Notes under the pieces: model-generated
Told to the model about the DNA's origin: nothing
Seen by the model: the letters and a program-made list of their open reading frames with translations, nothing else
The model's database searches: none
Shown: piece after piece, positions 1-8,536 of the stretch
Layout: each line of letters begins with the position of its first letter
How positions within the stretch are numbered: position 1 is the first letter of the stretch
NCBI GenBank assembly: GCA_944323825.1
Contig: CALUTY010000003.1
Coordinates: 152,334-216,333, forward strand
DNA: 64,000 nt
Reading direction: 5' to 3'
Source: an uncultured Bacteroidales bacterium
Lineage (GTDB): Bacteria > Bacteroidota > Bacteroidia > Bacteroidales > UBA932
Made by a program: the position numbers and the translations under genes

Positions 1-845
1 TCCTTTCCGCTCTCCAGAAAATCCCTGCCTCCGATTTCCGACGGCGCCCTGAAGGTCGAGGTCTTGCCGCCCGCAGTTATTTCCACCCATCCGTCGGAAT
101 AAGGGTCCAGACTGCCCGGGAAAAGTATTGCGGAAAACTTGCCCTGACTCCCTTCCGCTTTTCTGGCATCTATTCTCTCCTTTTCACCGGACGGATCATT
201 CAGACTTCCGCTATAGATTGAAAGCGACCCCTCGGTCTCATTGAGGACCTTTACGGAAAGGTCTTCGGGCAATGTACCGTCAGAGCCCGTAATGTTTATG
301 ACAAGCCTGTGCATGGCATGCCTGAAAGGGAATTCTATCCTGTTGCCTGAAAGCGAGCCAGGATCAATGTCGAGATGGCTCCACAGAAGATCCGATTCCA
401 TGTAGCCGTCTCCGCTCTGGTCGGTCTGCACCTTATGGCGGTGCACGTTTGACCCGATGCCTTCAGCCTCCGATACCGGATAATATGCGGAAAGCCTGGC
501 CGTGCCGGATCCCAGGTCGCTCTTCTTCAGCGCCGGAGTCCATCTGCCGTTCTCAAGAGTGAGAATCACGTGTCTGGAAGGGCTGCCGTATATATAGAGA
601 CCGACTTTGTCACCCTCCGCAAAATTACCGGCGCCGTCTTCATCCAGACCCGCCTTTACCGATGGAGATTCCTGCGCATCGCCTGCAAAGCCGCTTTTGG
701 TGAATGCCAGTTCAATGAATCCGTCATCCTGTACGGAAACAGGCTCCTCCGTCTTCATGCAGGCCGACAGGAAAAGAAGAAAAGCGGCTGCTGCCGTGAA
801 CGCACGCATTGCGGAAGCCGCATTACCACACATAAACATTGTCAT
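1..845 (-). CDS. Fimbrillin family lipoprotein (N-terminal part; gene runs off the window)
   Basis: Reading the minus strand from about 845 to base 1 gives an uninterrupted frame of about 280 residues that leaves the window. The N terminus has a hydrophobic stretch followed by a lipobox (FLLFLSAC, Cys29 if the first ATG is used), so the product should be a lipoprotein. The rest resembles Mfa-like/fimbrillin proteins of Bacteroidales: an F-T-K-S-G segment, a G-D-x-V-G-L-Y-I-Y strand, and a later F-R-H-A-M-H-R-L motif typical of the family. These proteins form or decorate type V pili at the cell surface. Several in-frame starts exist (845, 839, 831, 809); 809 gives the most normal-length signal peptide. 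The family assignment is from pattern recognition; the missing C terminus prevents a subclass call. Confidence 0.7.
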   Translation of the reverse strand, partial: MTMFMCGNAASAMRAFTAAAAFLLFLSACMKTEEPVSVQDDGFIELAFTKSGFAGDAQESPSVKAGLDEDGAGNFAEGDKVGLYIYGSPSRHVILTLENGRWTPALKKSDLGSGTARLSAYYPVSEAEGIGSNVHRHKVQTDQSGDGYMESDLLWSHLDIDPGSLSGNRIEFPFRHAMHRLVINITGSDGTLPEDLSVKVLNETEGSLSIYSGSLNDPSGEKERIDARKAEGSQGKFSAILFPGSLDPYSDGWVEITAGGKTSTFRAPSEIGGRDFLESGK

Positions 846-892
846 ATAATTGGTCAAAAGTTTGCAAGTTTACAGATTTTCGCAGAAAAATG

Positions 893-900
893 CAAAAATA
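893..900 (-). promoter_or_regulatory. Candidate -7 box upstream of the fimbrillin-like gene
   Basis: The minus strand reads TATTTTTG, an exact match to the Bacteroidota -7 consensus TAnnTTTG. Its expected start of transcription would leave a leader of about 40 nt before the ATG at 845. No clear TTTG -33 box lies at 19-21 nt, and the region upstream is the 3' end of the AAA ATPase gene. Confidence 0.35.
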
Positions 901-901
901 A

Positions 902-2266
902 TCAACGCCGGGGGCTTTGGGCAGAGTCATGTCCGCCTTCTTGAACTCCCTGTTTGTCATAGTTAATGTTGCCTAACAGCCATTCCCATGCGGGAATGAC
1001 ACCTACTCTTTTCCCTTCTATATTGAGCGAGTCCTTTTCATCATCGGTTATTATCAACAAGTTGTCGCATCCAGTGACGGAGGACGCCTCCAGCAGCCCC
1101 TTGATTTCACGTTCTCGGGTTTCATCATCGGCTATGCTCCATGACACCTGAATGAGCAGGACCACATTTTCTTCTCTCCGAAGGACAAAATCACACTCGG
1201 CATTTCCTTGGAAATAAGAAATTTTATCGGACTGCAGCTTATGCCTGTTGAGGTGCATGAAAACCGTATTTTCCAGGTTCTTGCCCTTGTCATTGCTTTG
1301 TGGCATAAGTACCGCGTTGCGCAAGCCGTTGTCTATGCAATAGAACTTGTCGAGAGATTTGCGTTCCTTCACCGGCGAACGGTCATATTTTGGAATCCGC
1401 ATGAACAAGAAGATATTGCAGGCATAATCTGCCCAGAGATACAGATCATCCTTGCTCACTTTCAGTCCTTGGGACCTGATGTCATTATAAATGGCATTGA
1501 TTGATGTCGGCTTGCTGAGGTTCGCCATAATGCGTTTTATAAAATAACGAATCACTCCGGTATTGGTTATCCTGTAATGTTCGGCAAGGTCACGCAATAT
1601 CATCGTGTCAAAATATCCATGAAGCAGCTTCAATTGCTCTGACCGGGATGAGGTAAGCACGATTTCCGGAAATGCACTCTCCTGATTGTATGTTTCAAAA
1701 GCATTTTTCAGCCGCGCCTTGTCCTGCTCCATAAAACTGTCGGTCACAATCCCTTTGAAGCGACAGAATTCATTGAATGAGAGCGGATAGGTTTCATATT
1801 CCAACGGATAGCCCCGCAAGGCAGAGCCAAGTTCCGACGACAGCATTGTCGCATTGCTCCCGCATATATAAATGTTCTTGCAATAAGACTTATATATGCG
1901 CAATACAAAATATTCCCAGTCTTTTATGAGCTGGATTTCATCAAAGAACATATAGACATCTTTTATAGGAATGTCCGGGAACATCTCCATATAGGCAATA
2001 ATGACATCATCCAGTTCGTCTGACGACATATTGACAAGGCGTTCATCGTCAAATCCTATCCATAGGATATTTTCTTTGGGGACTCCTTTACGCACAAGGT
2101 CGTCGATGGCAATTTCCATCATCGTGGATTTGCCACATCGCCTTACCCCAGGTACGGTAATTATCTTTTTCCTGTTGACGGGCAGCTTTACATCCCGTTC
2201 TATCACATTGAACGGAATTTCACTTTGCCGTATGGCTATCAGCGATTTGATAATGTCTTTCCTCAT
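902..2266 (-). CDS. AAA family ATPase with DUF4143-type C-terminal domain
   Basis: 454 residues. An N-terminal P-loop domain carries a Walker A (GVRRCGKST, residues 40-48) and a Walker B (MFFDEI, about 106-111). The C-terminal third has the conserved Glu-Asn-x-Val-Phe-x-x-Leu and later Asp-Phe-Val/Gln-Val pattern of the nuclease-like DUF4143 domain. This AAA_14/DUF4143 family is very common in gut Bacteroidales; its role is unknown, although a link to mobile DNA or toxin-antitoxin behaviour is often assumed. Codon use is AT-richer than the neighbours, which suggests recent acquisition. The family usually ends soon after a W-x-W-L-L motif; here about 22 further hydrophilic residues follow, so the 3' end may be altered. 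Confidence 0.85.
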   Translation of the reverse strand: MRKDIIKSLIAIRQSEIPFNVIERDVKLPVNRKKIITVPGVRRCGKSTMMEIAIDDLVRKGVPKENILWIGFDDERLVNMSSDELDDVIIAYMEMFPDIPIKDVYMFFDEIQLIKDWEYFVLRIYKSYCKNIYICGSNATMLSSELGSALRGYPLEYETYPLSFNEFCRFKGIVTDSFMEQDKARLKNAFETYNQESAFPEIVLTSSRSEQLKLLHGYFDTMILRDLAEHYRITNTGVIRYFIKRIMANLSKPTSINAIYNDIRSQGLKVSKDDLYLWADYACNIFLFMRIPKYDRSPVKERKSLDKFYCIDNGLRNAVLMPQSNDKGKNLENTVFMHLNRHKLQSDKISYFQGNAECDFVLRREENVVLLIQVSWSIADDETREREIKGLLEASSVTGCDNLLIITDDEKDSLNIEGKRVGVIPAWEWLLGNINYDKQGVQEGGHDSAQSPRR

Positions 2267-2287
2267 ACCATTCCCTATATTTCATGA

Positions 2288-2295
2288 CAAATATA
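2288..2295 (-). promoter_or_regulatory. -7 promoter box for the AAA ATPase gene
   Basis: The minus strand reads TATATTTG, an exact TAnnTTTG match 22 nt ahead of the ATG at 2266. The -33 region is AT-rich and overlaps a small inverted repeat (2303-2310 with 2314-2321) but has no clear TTTG. Confidence 0.45.
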
Positions 2296-2358
2296 CAGAT
2301 TATTTCCTTTTAAAAAGGAAACTTTTCCGAAAAATATCATTTTTCAGAAGACAGTGAT

Positions 2359-4167
2359 TTATTTTGAGGAATCTATTGTGACGGAGCGGAGGGAGTTGTC
2401 GGAGAGGACGGATATGACGATGTCGCGGGCCATGTCCTTGAGTTCGGAGATGAATGCACCGGCCTCATATGTCCCCTTCTCGATCATGCGGAGCTTGTGT
2501 TCCCACTGGCCGGTAAGTTCGGCGCTCTTCAGGAGGTCTTCCTTGATGACGCCTATAAGTTCGCGGCCTGTGGCGGTGGGATAGAGGCTCTTGCGTTCCT
2601 TGCGGATGTATCTTCTCTTGAAGAGGGTCTCGATGATGGCCGCACGGGTGGACGGACGGCCTATACCGTTTTCCTTCAGGGCGTCACGCAGCTCCTCATT
2701 GTCCACTGTCTTTCCGGCGGTTTCCATCGCCCTCAGGAGGGTGGCCTCTGTATATGGCTTCGGGGCGGTGGTCCAGGTCTCCTTGAGCACAGGCTCATGA
2801 GGGCCGCTCTCCCCAACCTTGAACGGAGGAAGCACCTTCTCTTCGTCTTTCTTTGCATCCGACGCATCATCGTCGGTCTCTGTCTGCGCAAATACCTCCC
2901 TCCATCCCGGTTTGAGTATCTGCTTGCCAGTCGCCTTGAACTCCACATCGCCGGCCTTTCCGTTCACTGTGGTCACGGCTACCTGGCAGTCAGGATAGAA
3001 GGCGGCAATGAAGCGTCTGGCGACCAGGTCATAGACACGGCTTTCCCTCTCGTCCATATTGGTTGCAGGGACGCCCGTCGGGATGATGGCATGGTGGTCA
3101 GTGACCTTGGAGTTGTCGAATACCTTCTTGCTCTTCGGGAGTTTTGCGCCTTTGAGCGGAGCGGTCAGATGCTCATATCCCCGCAGCCCTGCGAGAGTCT
3201 GCGGAACCTTGGGATAGATGTCATCGCTCAGGAAAGTGGTGTCCACACGGGGATAGGTGGTGAGCTTCTTTTCGTATAGGGACTGGATGAGTTTCAATGT
3301 TTCGTCTGCCGTGTATCCGAATTTCCTGTTGCACTCCACCTGCAGCGAAGTGAGGTCAAAAAGCCTCGGGGCAAATTCCTTCCCCTTCTTCTCCGTGACT
3401 CCGGTCACAATGAACTCCTCCTCCCTGACCTTCTCCAGGAAAGCCTCCCCGTCTTCCTTTGCCGTGAATTTTCCCTTCACGGAAGAAAACATGACATCAC
3501 GGTATTTCGTCTTCAGCTCCCAGTAAGGCTCAGGCCTGAAATTCTCGATTTCCTCCTGCCTCCTGACAATGAGTGCAAGAGTCGGGGTCTGCACACGGCC
3601 GATGGAAAGCACCTGCCTGTTCTGTCCGAAACGGAGGGTATATAGCCTCGTGGCATTCATTCCGAGAATCCAGTCGCCTATTGCGCGGGAAAGCCCGGCC
3701 TCGTAGAGCCTGTCATATTCATGCTGGTCCTTCAGATTGTTGAAGCCCTCCCTGATGGCCTCCTCGGTAAGGGACGACACCCAGAGCCTGTAGACAGGGC
3801 ATTTCGCCCGCGCCTTCTGCATCACCCACCTCTGGATCAGCTCTCCCTCCTGCCCGGCATCGCCGCAGTTGATGATGGCCTCCGCGTTCTGCATGAGCTT
3901 CTCTATGACAGAGAACTGCTGCCTGTATGTGTCATTGTCTATCAGCTTGATTCCAAATCTCGGAGGGATCATCGGAAGGGACGAGAGCGCCCAGTGCTTC
4001 CATTGCGGGGTGTAGTCGTCCGGCTCCTTGAGCATGCACAGATGCCCGAAGGTCCAGGTCACCTGATACCCGTTACCCTCAAGATACCCGTTCATTCTCG
4101 TCCTTGCGCCGAGCACATCGGCTATCTCCCGCGCCACGCTCGGCTTTTCCGCAATGCAAACCTTCAT
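2359..4167 (-). CDS. topB: DNA topoisomerase III (type IA)
   Basis: 602 residues. It starts with the Toprim domain (EKPSVAREIA at 7-16; acidic motif GDAGQEGEL at 102-110), continues with the gate domain (SIGRVQTPTL, 188-197) and carries the active-site tyrosine in LTTYPRVDT (Tyr305). It cleaves one DNA strand through a 5'-phosphotyrosine link, relaxing negative supercoils and decatenating replication intermediates. It is shorter than E. coli TopB (about 650 residues) and shows no C-terminal zinc fingers, as is usual for the Bacteroides type. The start is the only ATG that keeps the Toprim N terminus intact. It has its own promoter box, separate from the sulfotransferase operon upstream. Confidence 0.95.
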   Translation of the reverse strand: MKVCIAEKPSVAREIADVLGARTRMNGYLEGNGYQVTWTFGHLCMLKEPDDYTPQWKHWALSSLPMIPPRFGIKLIDNDTYRQQFSVIEKLMQNAEAIINCGDAGQEGELIQRWVMQKARAKCPVYRLWVSSLTEEAIREGFNNLKDQHEYDRLYEAGLSRAIGDWILGMNATRLYTLRFGQNRQVLSIGRVQTPTLALIVRRQEEIENFRPEPYWELKTKYRDVMFSSVKGKFTAKEDGEAFLEKVREEEFIVTGVTEKKGKEFAPRLFDLTSLQVECNRKFGYTADETLKLIQSLYEKKLTTYPRVDTTFLSDDIYPKVPQTLAGLRGYEHLTAPLKGAKLPKSKKVFDNSKVTDHHAIIPTGVPATNMDERESRVYDLVARRFIAAFYPDCQVAVTTVNGKAGDVEFKATGKQILKPGWREVFAQTETDDDASDAKKDEEKVLPPFKVGESGPHEPVLKETWTTAPKPYTEATLLRAMETAGKTVDNEELRDALKENGIGRPSTRAAIIETLFKRRYIRKERKSLYPTATGRELIGVIKEDLLKSAELTGQWEHKLRMIEKGTYEAGAFISELKDMARDIVISVLSDNSLRSVTIDSSK

Positions 4168-4219
4168 TGAAAACGCATTAAATTACCGTCCTCCCCGCCA
4201 CGGATGACGGAAAGGACGG

Positions 4220-4227
4220 CAAATTTA
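4220..4227 (-). promoter_or_regulatory. -7 promoter box for topB
   Basis: The minus strand reads TAAATTTG, an exact match to TAnnTTTG, 53 nt before the topB ATG. It lies in the 111-bp gap after the sulfotransferase gene. The -33 region is a run of T with no clear TTTG. Confidence 0.45.
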
Positions 4228-4278
4228 CATTTTTCCGGCCAATAAAAAAACCGGGAACAATGTAACGGGATGGCTTGC

Positions 4279-5385
4279 CTACCGTGCCAGACCGTAGTCC
4301 CACTGCTTCAGGGCATAGCCCCAATGCTCCTCGACGAGTCTGACGGTACGGTCCTGATAGCGGTATTTGTTTTTATTGTAGCTCTGTCCGGTGTACTTTT
4401 CCATTGACGGACGGGCTTCCTCAAAGCCCTGCAGGCCAAGGGAAGAATATATTTTTCCGGCCATTCCGACAGGGTCCGCCTCGAAATCCTCGAATTTCAT
4501 TTCAAACAGATTCCCCTGCGGCACCAGCTTCTTGTCCGCCTCGTATTTGTCATACATCCAGGTATATATGTCAAGTATCGCCGACTCCATCTCCTCCTCG
4601 GAGAAATTCTGGAGCATCAGGGAGCGGATGGTCTTGTCATAGAACTTCCTCGTGGACTCAAAAACCGTATAAGGATTCCTTATAAGATAGATGAACTTTG
4701 CATCCGGGAAAATTTCAAGCAATTCCCTGACATGGGCCGTATGCGGCGGATTCTTGCTGAGGAACTGCGTGCCGCCGGTGTTCCAGAGGGCAATCTTCAC
4801 AAGCTGTACATACTTCCTGCGGAACTCCTCCATCTGCTCCCGGGTCATTCCCTTGAACAACAGATATTTTTCGGCATATTCCCTCTGATGCCTCGGGAAA
4901 AACCAGAAGTCATAGTATGAATACGGCAGCAGGTTGGTCATGGCAAACTCCTCCTCCTGAGGCAGATCCGGGCCGAGAACTACATTGTCGGTCGGACGCT
5001 TGGACGGTATAAGCCAGTTCATCACCGTCTTGAAGAACGGCTGCCCCCAAAGCATCAGGTGCGGAAAGACGGTCTGATATGTGGTGACATAGCCGAAATG
5101 CCTGTCGCAGGAAAGCACATTGTGGGTGAATGTGGTCCCGCTCCTCCAATGCCCGAGGATGAACACCGGAGGGTTCTCCAGCGGCTTGTCGGCCAGCATC
5201 TTTTCATATCGTTTCTCCTGTATCGGGGCTGCGGCCGAAAGAAGGCGGCACACGGCCTTCGTGACATGGTATTTCGTCCTGTAGCCGGGGTCTATCTCCC
5301 TGTCTCTTACAGTTTCCTTGAATGTCCTCCAGTCTGCTCCGACAAGGGTATTCGCCGGCAGCTTGTCAAAACTCAATATTCCCAT
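4279..5385 (-). CDS. PAPS-dependent sulfotransferase
   Basis: 368 residues, cytosolic. The 5'-phosphosulfate loop is GHWRSGTTFTHN (78-89) and the 3'-phosphate motif is FIYLIRNPYTVFES (231-244, Arg236 and Ser244). It should move sulfonate from PAPS to an acceptor hydroxyl. The gene is last in an operon with permease, cysC, cysD and cysN, which supply PAPS, 38 nt after cysN. The same gene set is reported in Bacteroides thetaiotaomicron, where the sulfotransferase BT_0416 sulfonates cholesterol and other steroids; length and context fit that group. The acceptor cannot be proved from sequence: sterol, bile-acid derivative or glycolipid are all possible. Confidence 0.88.
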   Translation of the reverse strand: MGILSFDKLPANTLVGADWRTFKETVRDREIDPGYRTKYHVTKAVCRLLSAAAPIQEKRYEKMLADKPLENPPVFILGHWRSGTTFTHNVLSCDRHFGYVTTYQTVFPHLMLWGQPFFKTVMNWLIPSKRPTDNVVLGPDLPQEEEFAMTNLLPYSYYDFWFFPRHQREYAEKYLLFKGMTREQMEEFRRKYVQLVKIALWNTGGTQFLSKNPPHTAHVRELLEIFPDAKFIYLIRNPYTVFESTRKFYDKTIRSLMLQNFSEEEMESAILDIYTWMYDKYEADKKLVPQGNLFEMKFEDFEADPVGMAGKIYSSLGLQGFEEARPSMEKYTGQSYNKNKYRYQDRTVRLVEEHWGYALKQWDYGLAR

Positions 5386-5423
5386 AGATAAATTTATTCA
5401 CAGACAAATGGTGTTCATCCTTC

Positions 5424-6881
5424 TCATTTCTTGAGCCGCACGGCGATTCCCTGGCGGTCAAGGGCCTTCACGGTCTTCTCGATGGCCTCATAATGCTCAG
5501 GACCGATGCCGAGGGCAGGAAGGTCAAGCTCAGGAATTGCGGAAGAATTGTCCAGGCTGCCGGAAGCCGCCCTGTCGATGATCATCCCGACTGCGCTGGT
5601 GTTGTCCGACACCGGATCTATCAGGATGAATGAGCCGCAGGCCTTGTTCTTCCCGTAAGAGTCAAAGAAAAGCGGCTTGGCTGCGGTAATCACCACGCGG
5701 GCTATCTGGTTGAGCTGCATCGGCTCGTCTTCCTTCTTCAGGCGGCCGTTCTCCACGGAAAGGTGCTCCATTGTATTGACATCCACCTTGTACTTTATGC
5801 AGTCCACATGGGCACGGGAAGTGTTGGTGGTATGCTTGATGAAAAATGCCTTGTTCATGTCCATCGGCTCCTCATCCATCCACACGAGCATCGCCTCGAA
5901 GTTGCGGTCCTCGAACGGAAGGTTGTCCGGATGCACGAGCATCTCCCCGCGGGACACATCTATCTCATCCTCAAGGGTAAGGGTGACAGACTGCGGAGGG
6001 AAGGCATAATCCAGGTCCCCGTCGTATGTGACTATCCTCGCCACACGGGACTTCTTCCCGGAAGGCAGGGCCATCACCTCATCCCCCTTACGCACGACAC
6101 CCGAGGCCACTTTCCCGCTGAATCCTCGGAAATTCTGGTCCGGACGCAGGACATACTGGACAGGAAAACGGAAGTCATCGAAATTATGGTCATTGCCTAT
6201 GTGGACGGTTTCGAGGATCTCCAGAAGTGACGGGCCGTCATACCACGGGGTGCGGTCGGACTTCTTCACCACATTGTCCCCGTCAAGGGCGGAAAGCGGA
6301 ATGCAGCGCACATCCGGTATTCCGAGCGGCTTCACGAAGTCCATATATTGAGAAACAATCTCCCCGAATCTCTCCCGAGAGAAGCCCACAAGATCCATCT
6401 TGTTCACCGCCAGCACTATATGCTTTATGCCGAGGAGCGACACAAGGAAAGTGTGCCTTCTCGTCTGTGTGATGACCCCGGCCCTGGCATCCACAAGAAT
6501 CACGGCAAGATTGGCAGTAGAGCCGCCTGTTATCATGTTTCTCGTGTACTGTTCATGCCCCGGGGTGTCGGCTATGATGAATTTCCTCCTGTTGGTGGAA
6601 AAATACCTGTAGGCCACATCTATCGTTATGCCCTGCTCCCTTTCAGCCTTCAGACCGTCCAGCAGGAGGGCATAGTCTATGTGGTCCCCGGCATTGCCCA
6701 TACGCTTGCTGTCCCTTTCAAGGGCATCCAGCTGGTCCTCATAGAGTTTCTTGCTGTCGAAGAGCAGCCGGCCTATAAGGGTGGATTTTCCGTCGTCCAC
6801 GGACCCTGCAGTCAGGAAACGCAGAAGATCCTTCTTCTCGTCATTGTCGAGATATTCCTTTATGTTTATCTTTTCTGCCAT
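5424..6881 (-). CDS. cysN: Sulfate adenylyltransferase, GTPase subunit
   Basis: 485 residues, an EF-Tu-like GTPase. Motifs: G1 GSVDDGKST (26-34), G3 DTPGHEQ (105-111), G4 NKMD (160-163), followed by beta-barrel domains. With CysD it forms ATP sulfurylase, which uses ATP and sulfate to make APS; GTP hydrolysis drives the reaction. It lacks the C-terminal APS kinase domain of the fused NodQ type, consistent with a separate cysC two genes upstream. It follows cysD by 13 nt and precedes the sulfotransferase, so it is almost certainly co-transcribed with both. Confidence 0.95.
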   Translation of the reverse strand: MAEKINIKEYLDNDEKKDLLRFLTAGSVDDGKSTLIGRLLFDSKKLYEDQLDALERDSKRMGNAGDHIDYALLLDGLKAEREQGITIDVAYRYFSTNRRKFIIADTPGHEQYTRNMITGGSTANLAVILVDARAGVITQTRRHTFLVSLLGIKHIVLAVNKMDLVGFSRERFGEIVSQYMDFVKPLGIPDVRCIPLSALDGDNVVKKSDRTPWYDGPSLLEILETVHIGNDHNFDDFRFPVQYVLRPDQNFRGFSGKVASGVVRKGDEVMALPSGKKSRVARIVTYDGDLDYAFPPQSVTLTLEDEIDVSRGEMLVHPDNLPFEDRNFEAMLVWMDEEPMDMNKAFFIKHTTNTSRAHVDCIKYKVDVNTMEHLSVENGRLKKEDEPMQLNQIARVVITAAKPLFFDSYGKNKACGSFILIDPVSDNTSAVGMIIDRAASGSLDNSSAIPELDLPALGIGPEHYEAIEKTVKALDRQGIAVRLKK

Positions 6882-6894
6882 AACTTGTCCTTTT

Positions 6895-7806
6895 CTAAAA
6901 ATATCCTTCCCTCTTCTTCTGCTCCATGCTGGCTTCCTGGTCGAAGTCTATCACACGGGTAGTCCTCTCGCTCTTGGTGGTGGTCATCATTTCCTCGACT
7001 ATCTTCTCGATGGTGTCGGCCTCGCTCTCGATGGCTCCGGTAAGCGGCCAGCAGCCGAGGGTGCGGAAGCGTATCTTCTTCATCTCTATCCTGTCGCGGT
7101 ATTTCTCCGGAAGGCGGTCATCGTCAGGCATTATCAGCTGCCCGTCGATATTGACCACAGGACGCTCCTTGGCGAAATAGAGAGGCACAATCGGAATGTT
7201 CTCCAGACGGATGTACTGCCATACATCCAGCTCGGTCCAGTTGCTCAGAGGGAAGACCCTTATGCTCTCCCCTTTGTGAATCCTCGTGTTGTAGATGTCC
7301 CAGAGCTCGGGGCGCTGATTCTTCGGGTCCCACTGGTGGAAACGGTCGCGGAAAGAGAATATGCGCTCCTTGGCGCGGGACTTCTCCTCGTCACGCCTTG
7401 CCCCGCCGAAGGCCGCATCGAACCTGTATTTGTCCAGGGCATTGAGCAGGGCCTGGGTCTTCATCAGGTCCGTGTGCACCTTGCTGCCATGCGTGAAAGG
7501 TCCGACTCCTGCATTGAAGGCCTCCATATTGCTCTCCACTATCAGATTCCAGCCGTACTTCTTCGCATATTCATCGCGGAACTGTATCATTTCCTTGAAT
7601 TTCCACTTGGAATCGATATGCATCAGCGGGAACGGCACCTTGCCCGGATAGAAAGCCTTCTCGGCAAGCCGCACCATCACGGAAGAATCCTTGCCGATGC
7701 TGTAGAGCATGACAGGATTTTCAAATTCTGCCGCCACTTCACGGATTATATGGATGGACTCCGCCTCCAGCTCCTTGAGATGGCTCAGATTGTAGCTTTC
7801 ATTCAT
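6895..7806 (-). CDS. cysD: Sulfate adenylyltransferase, catalytic subunit
   Basis: 303 residues from the ATG at 7806; the frame is open upstream to 7890 but that extension overlaps cysC and is not like the family. The PP-loop is SIGKDSS (36-42), and the C terminus has the conserved arginine/lysine-rich tail ending KREGYF. It adenylates sulfate to APS together with CysN. The usual family length is about 302, which supports the start. It sits between cysC (40 nt upstream) and cysN (13 nt downstream). Confidence 0.95.
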   Translation of the reverse strand: MNESYNLSHLKELEAESIHIIREVAAEFENPVMLYSIGKDSSVMVRLAEKAFYPGKVPFPLMHIDSKWKFKEMIQFRDEYAKKYGWNLIVESNMEAFNAGVGPFTHGSKVHTDLMKTQALLNALDKYRFDAAFGGARRDEEKSRAKERIFSFRDRFHQWDPKNQRPELWDIYNTRIHKGESIRVFPLSNWTELDVWQYIRLENIPIVPLYFAKERPVVNIDGQLIMPDDDRLPEKYRDRIEMKKIRFRTLGCWPLTGAIESEADTIEKIVEEMMTTTKSERTTRVIDFDQEASMEQKKREGYF

Positions 7807-7846
7807 AATTCTTATTTTTAACTTATTATAAATTACAAAATGACTG

Positions 7847-8455
7847 TCAATGGGACGAAACGAGAGGCAGGACAAGAGAAAGCATCTCATTTACAGACTC
7901 TTCCACCGTCTTTCCCGCCGTATCAATGGCAAGTGCCGGGGCAACAGGCGGCTCGTAAGGTGCGGAAACTCCCGTGAAATCCTTTATCTCCCCTCTCCTG
8001 GCCCTGGCATAAAGGCCCTTGACATCCCGGCGTTCGCACTCCGCGATGGAAGTGCTCACATATATCTCCTTGAAGTCTTCCCGGCCTATGATTTCCGCAG
8101 CCATCTCCCTCATCGACCGCTCCGGGCTGATGAACGAGGCAATGGTCACCACTCCCAGGTCGACAAAAAGCCTTGCCACCTCGGCTATCCTTCTGATGTT
8201 TTCCCTCCTGTCTTCTGCAGAAAAACCGAGATTGGAATTGATTCCGCTCCTGATGTTGTCCCCGTCAAGTACCTTGCAGAGAATCCCCCTTGCAGACAGT
8301 TCACGCTCCAGGGCGAGGGCGAGGGTGCTCTTTCCGGAACCGCTCAGACCGGTGAACCACACCATCAGCCCGCGCTGTCCGAGCATTTCCTCCTTCTCCT
8401 TTCTTGTCATCATCCTGTCGAAGACCGGATAGATATTTTCCTTAATATTTTCCAT
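7847..8455 (-). CDS. cysC: APS kinase
   Basis: 202 residues from the ATG at 8455; the frame is open to 8530, but the added 25 residues are not family-like. Walker A is GLSGSGKST (36-44), the substrate loop is DGDNIR (64-69), and the lid region FISPER is present. It phosphorylates APS to PAPS. In this operon PAPS feeds the sulfotransferase, since no cysH, cysI or cysQ is present in the window. The gene lies between the anion permease and cysD. Confidence 0.93.
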   Translation of the reverse strand: MENIKENIYPVFDRMMTRKEKEEMLGQRGLMVWFTGLSGSGKSTLALALERELSARGILCKVLDGDNIRSGINSNLGFSAEDRRENIRRIAEVARLFVDLGVVTIASFISPERSMREMAAEIIGREDFKEIYVSTSIAECERRDVKGLYARARRGEIKDFTGVSAPYEPPVAPALAIDTAGKTVEESVNEMLSLVLPLVSSH

Positions 8456-8536
8456 TTTTCCTTTCATCAATATATAAAATTCATCGGCTTCCGCAGCCGC
8501 ATCATATTCCACATGTCCTCTGCGGGCCAACCGTCA

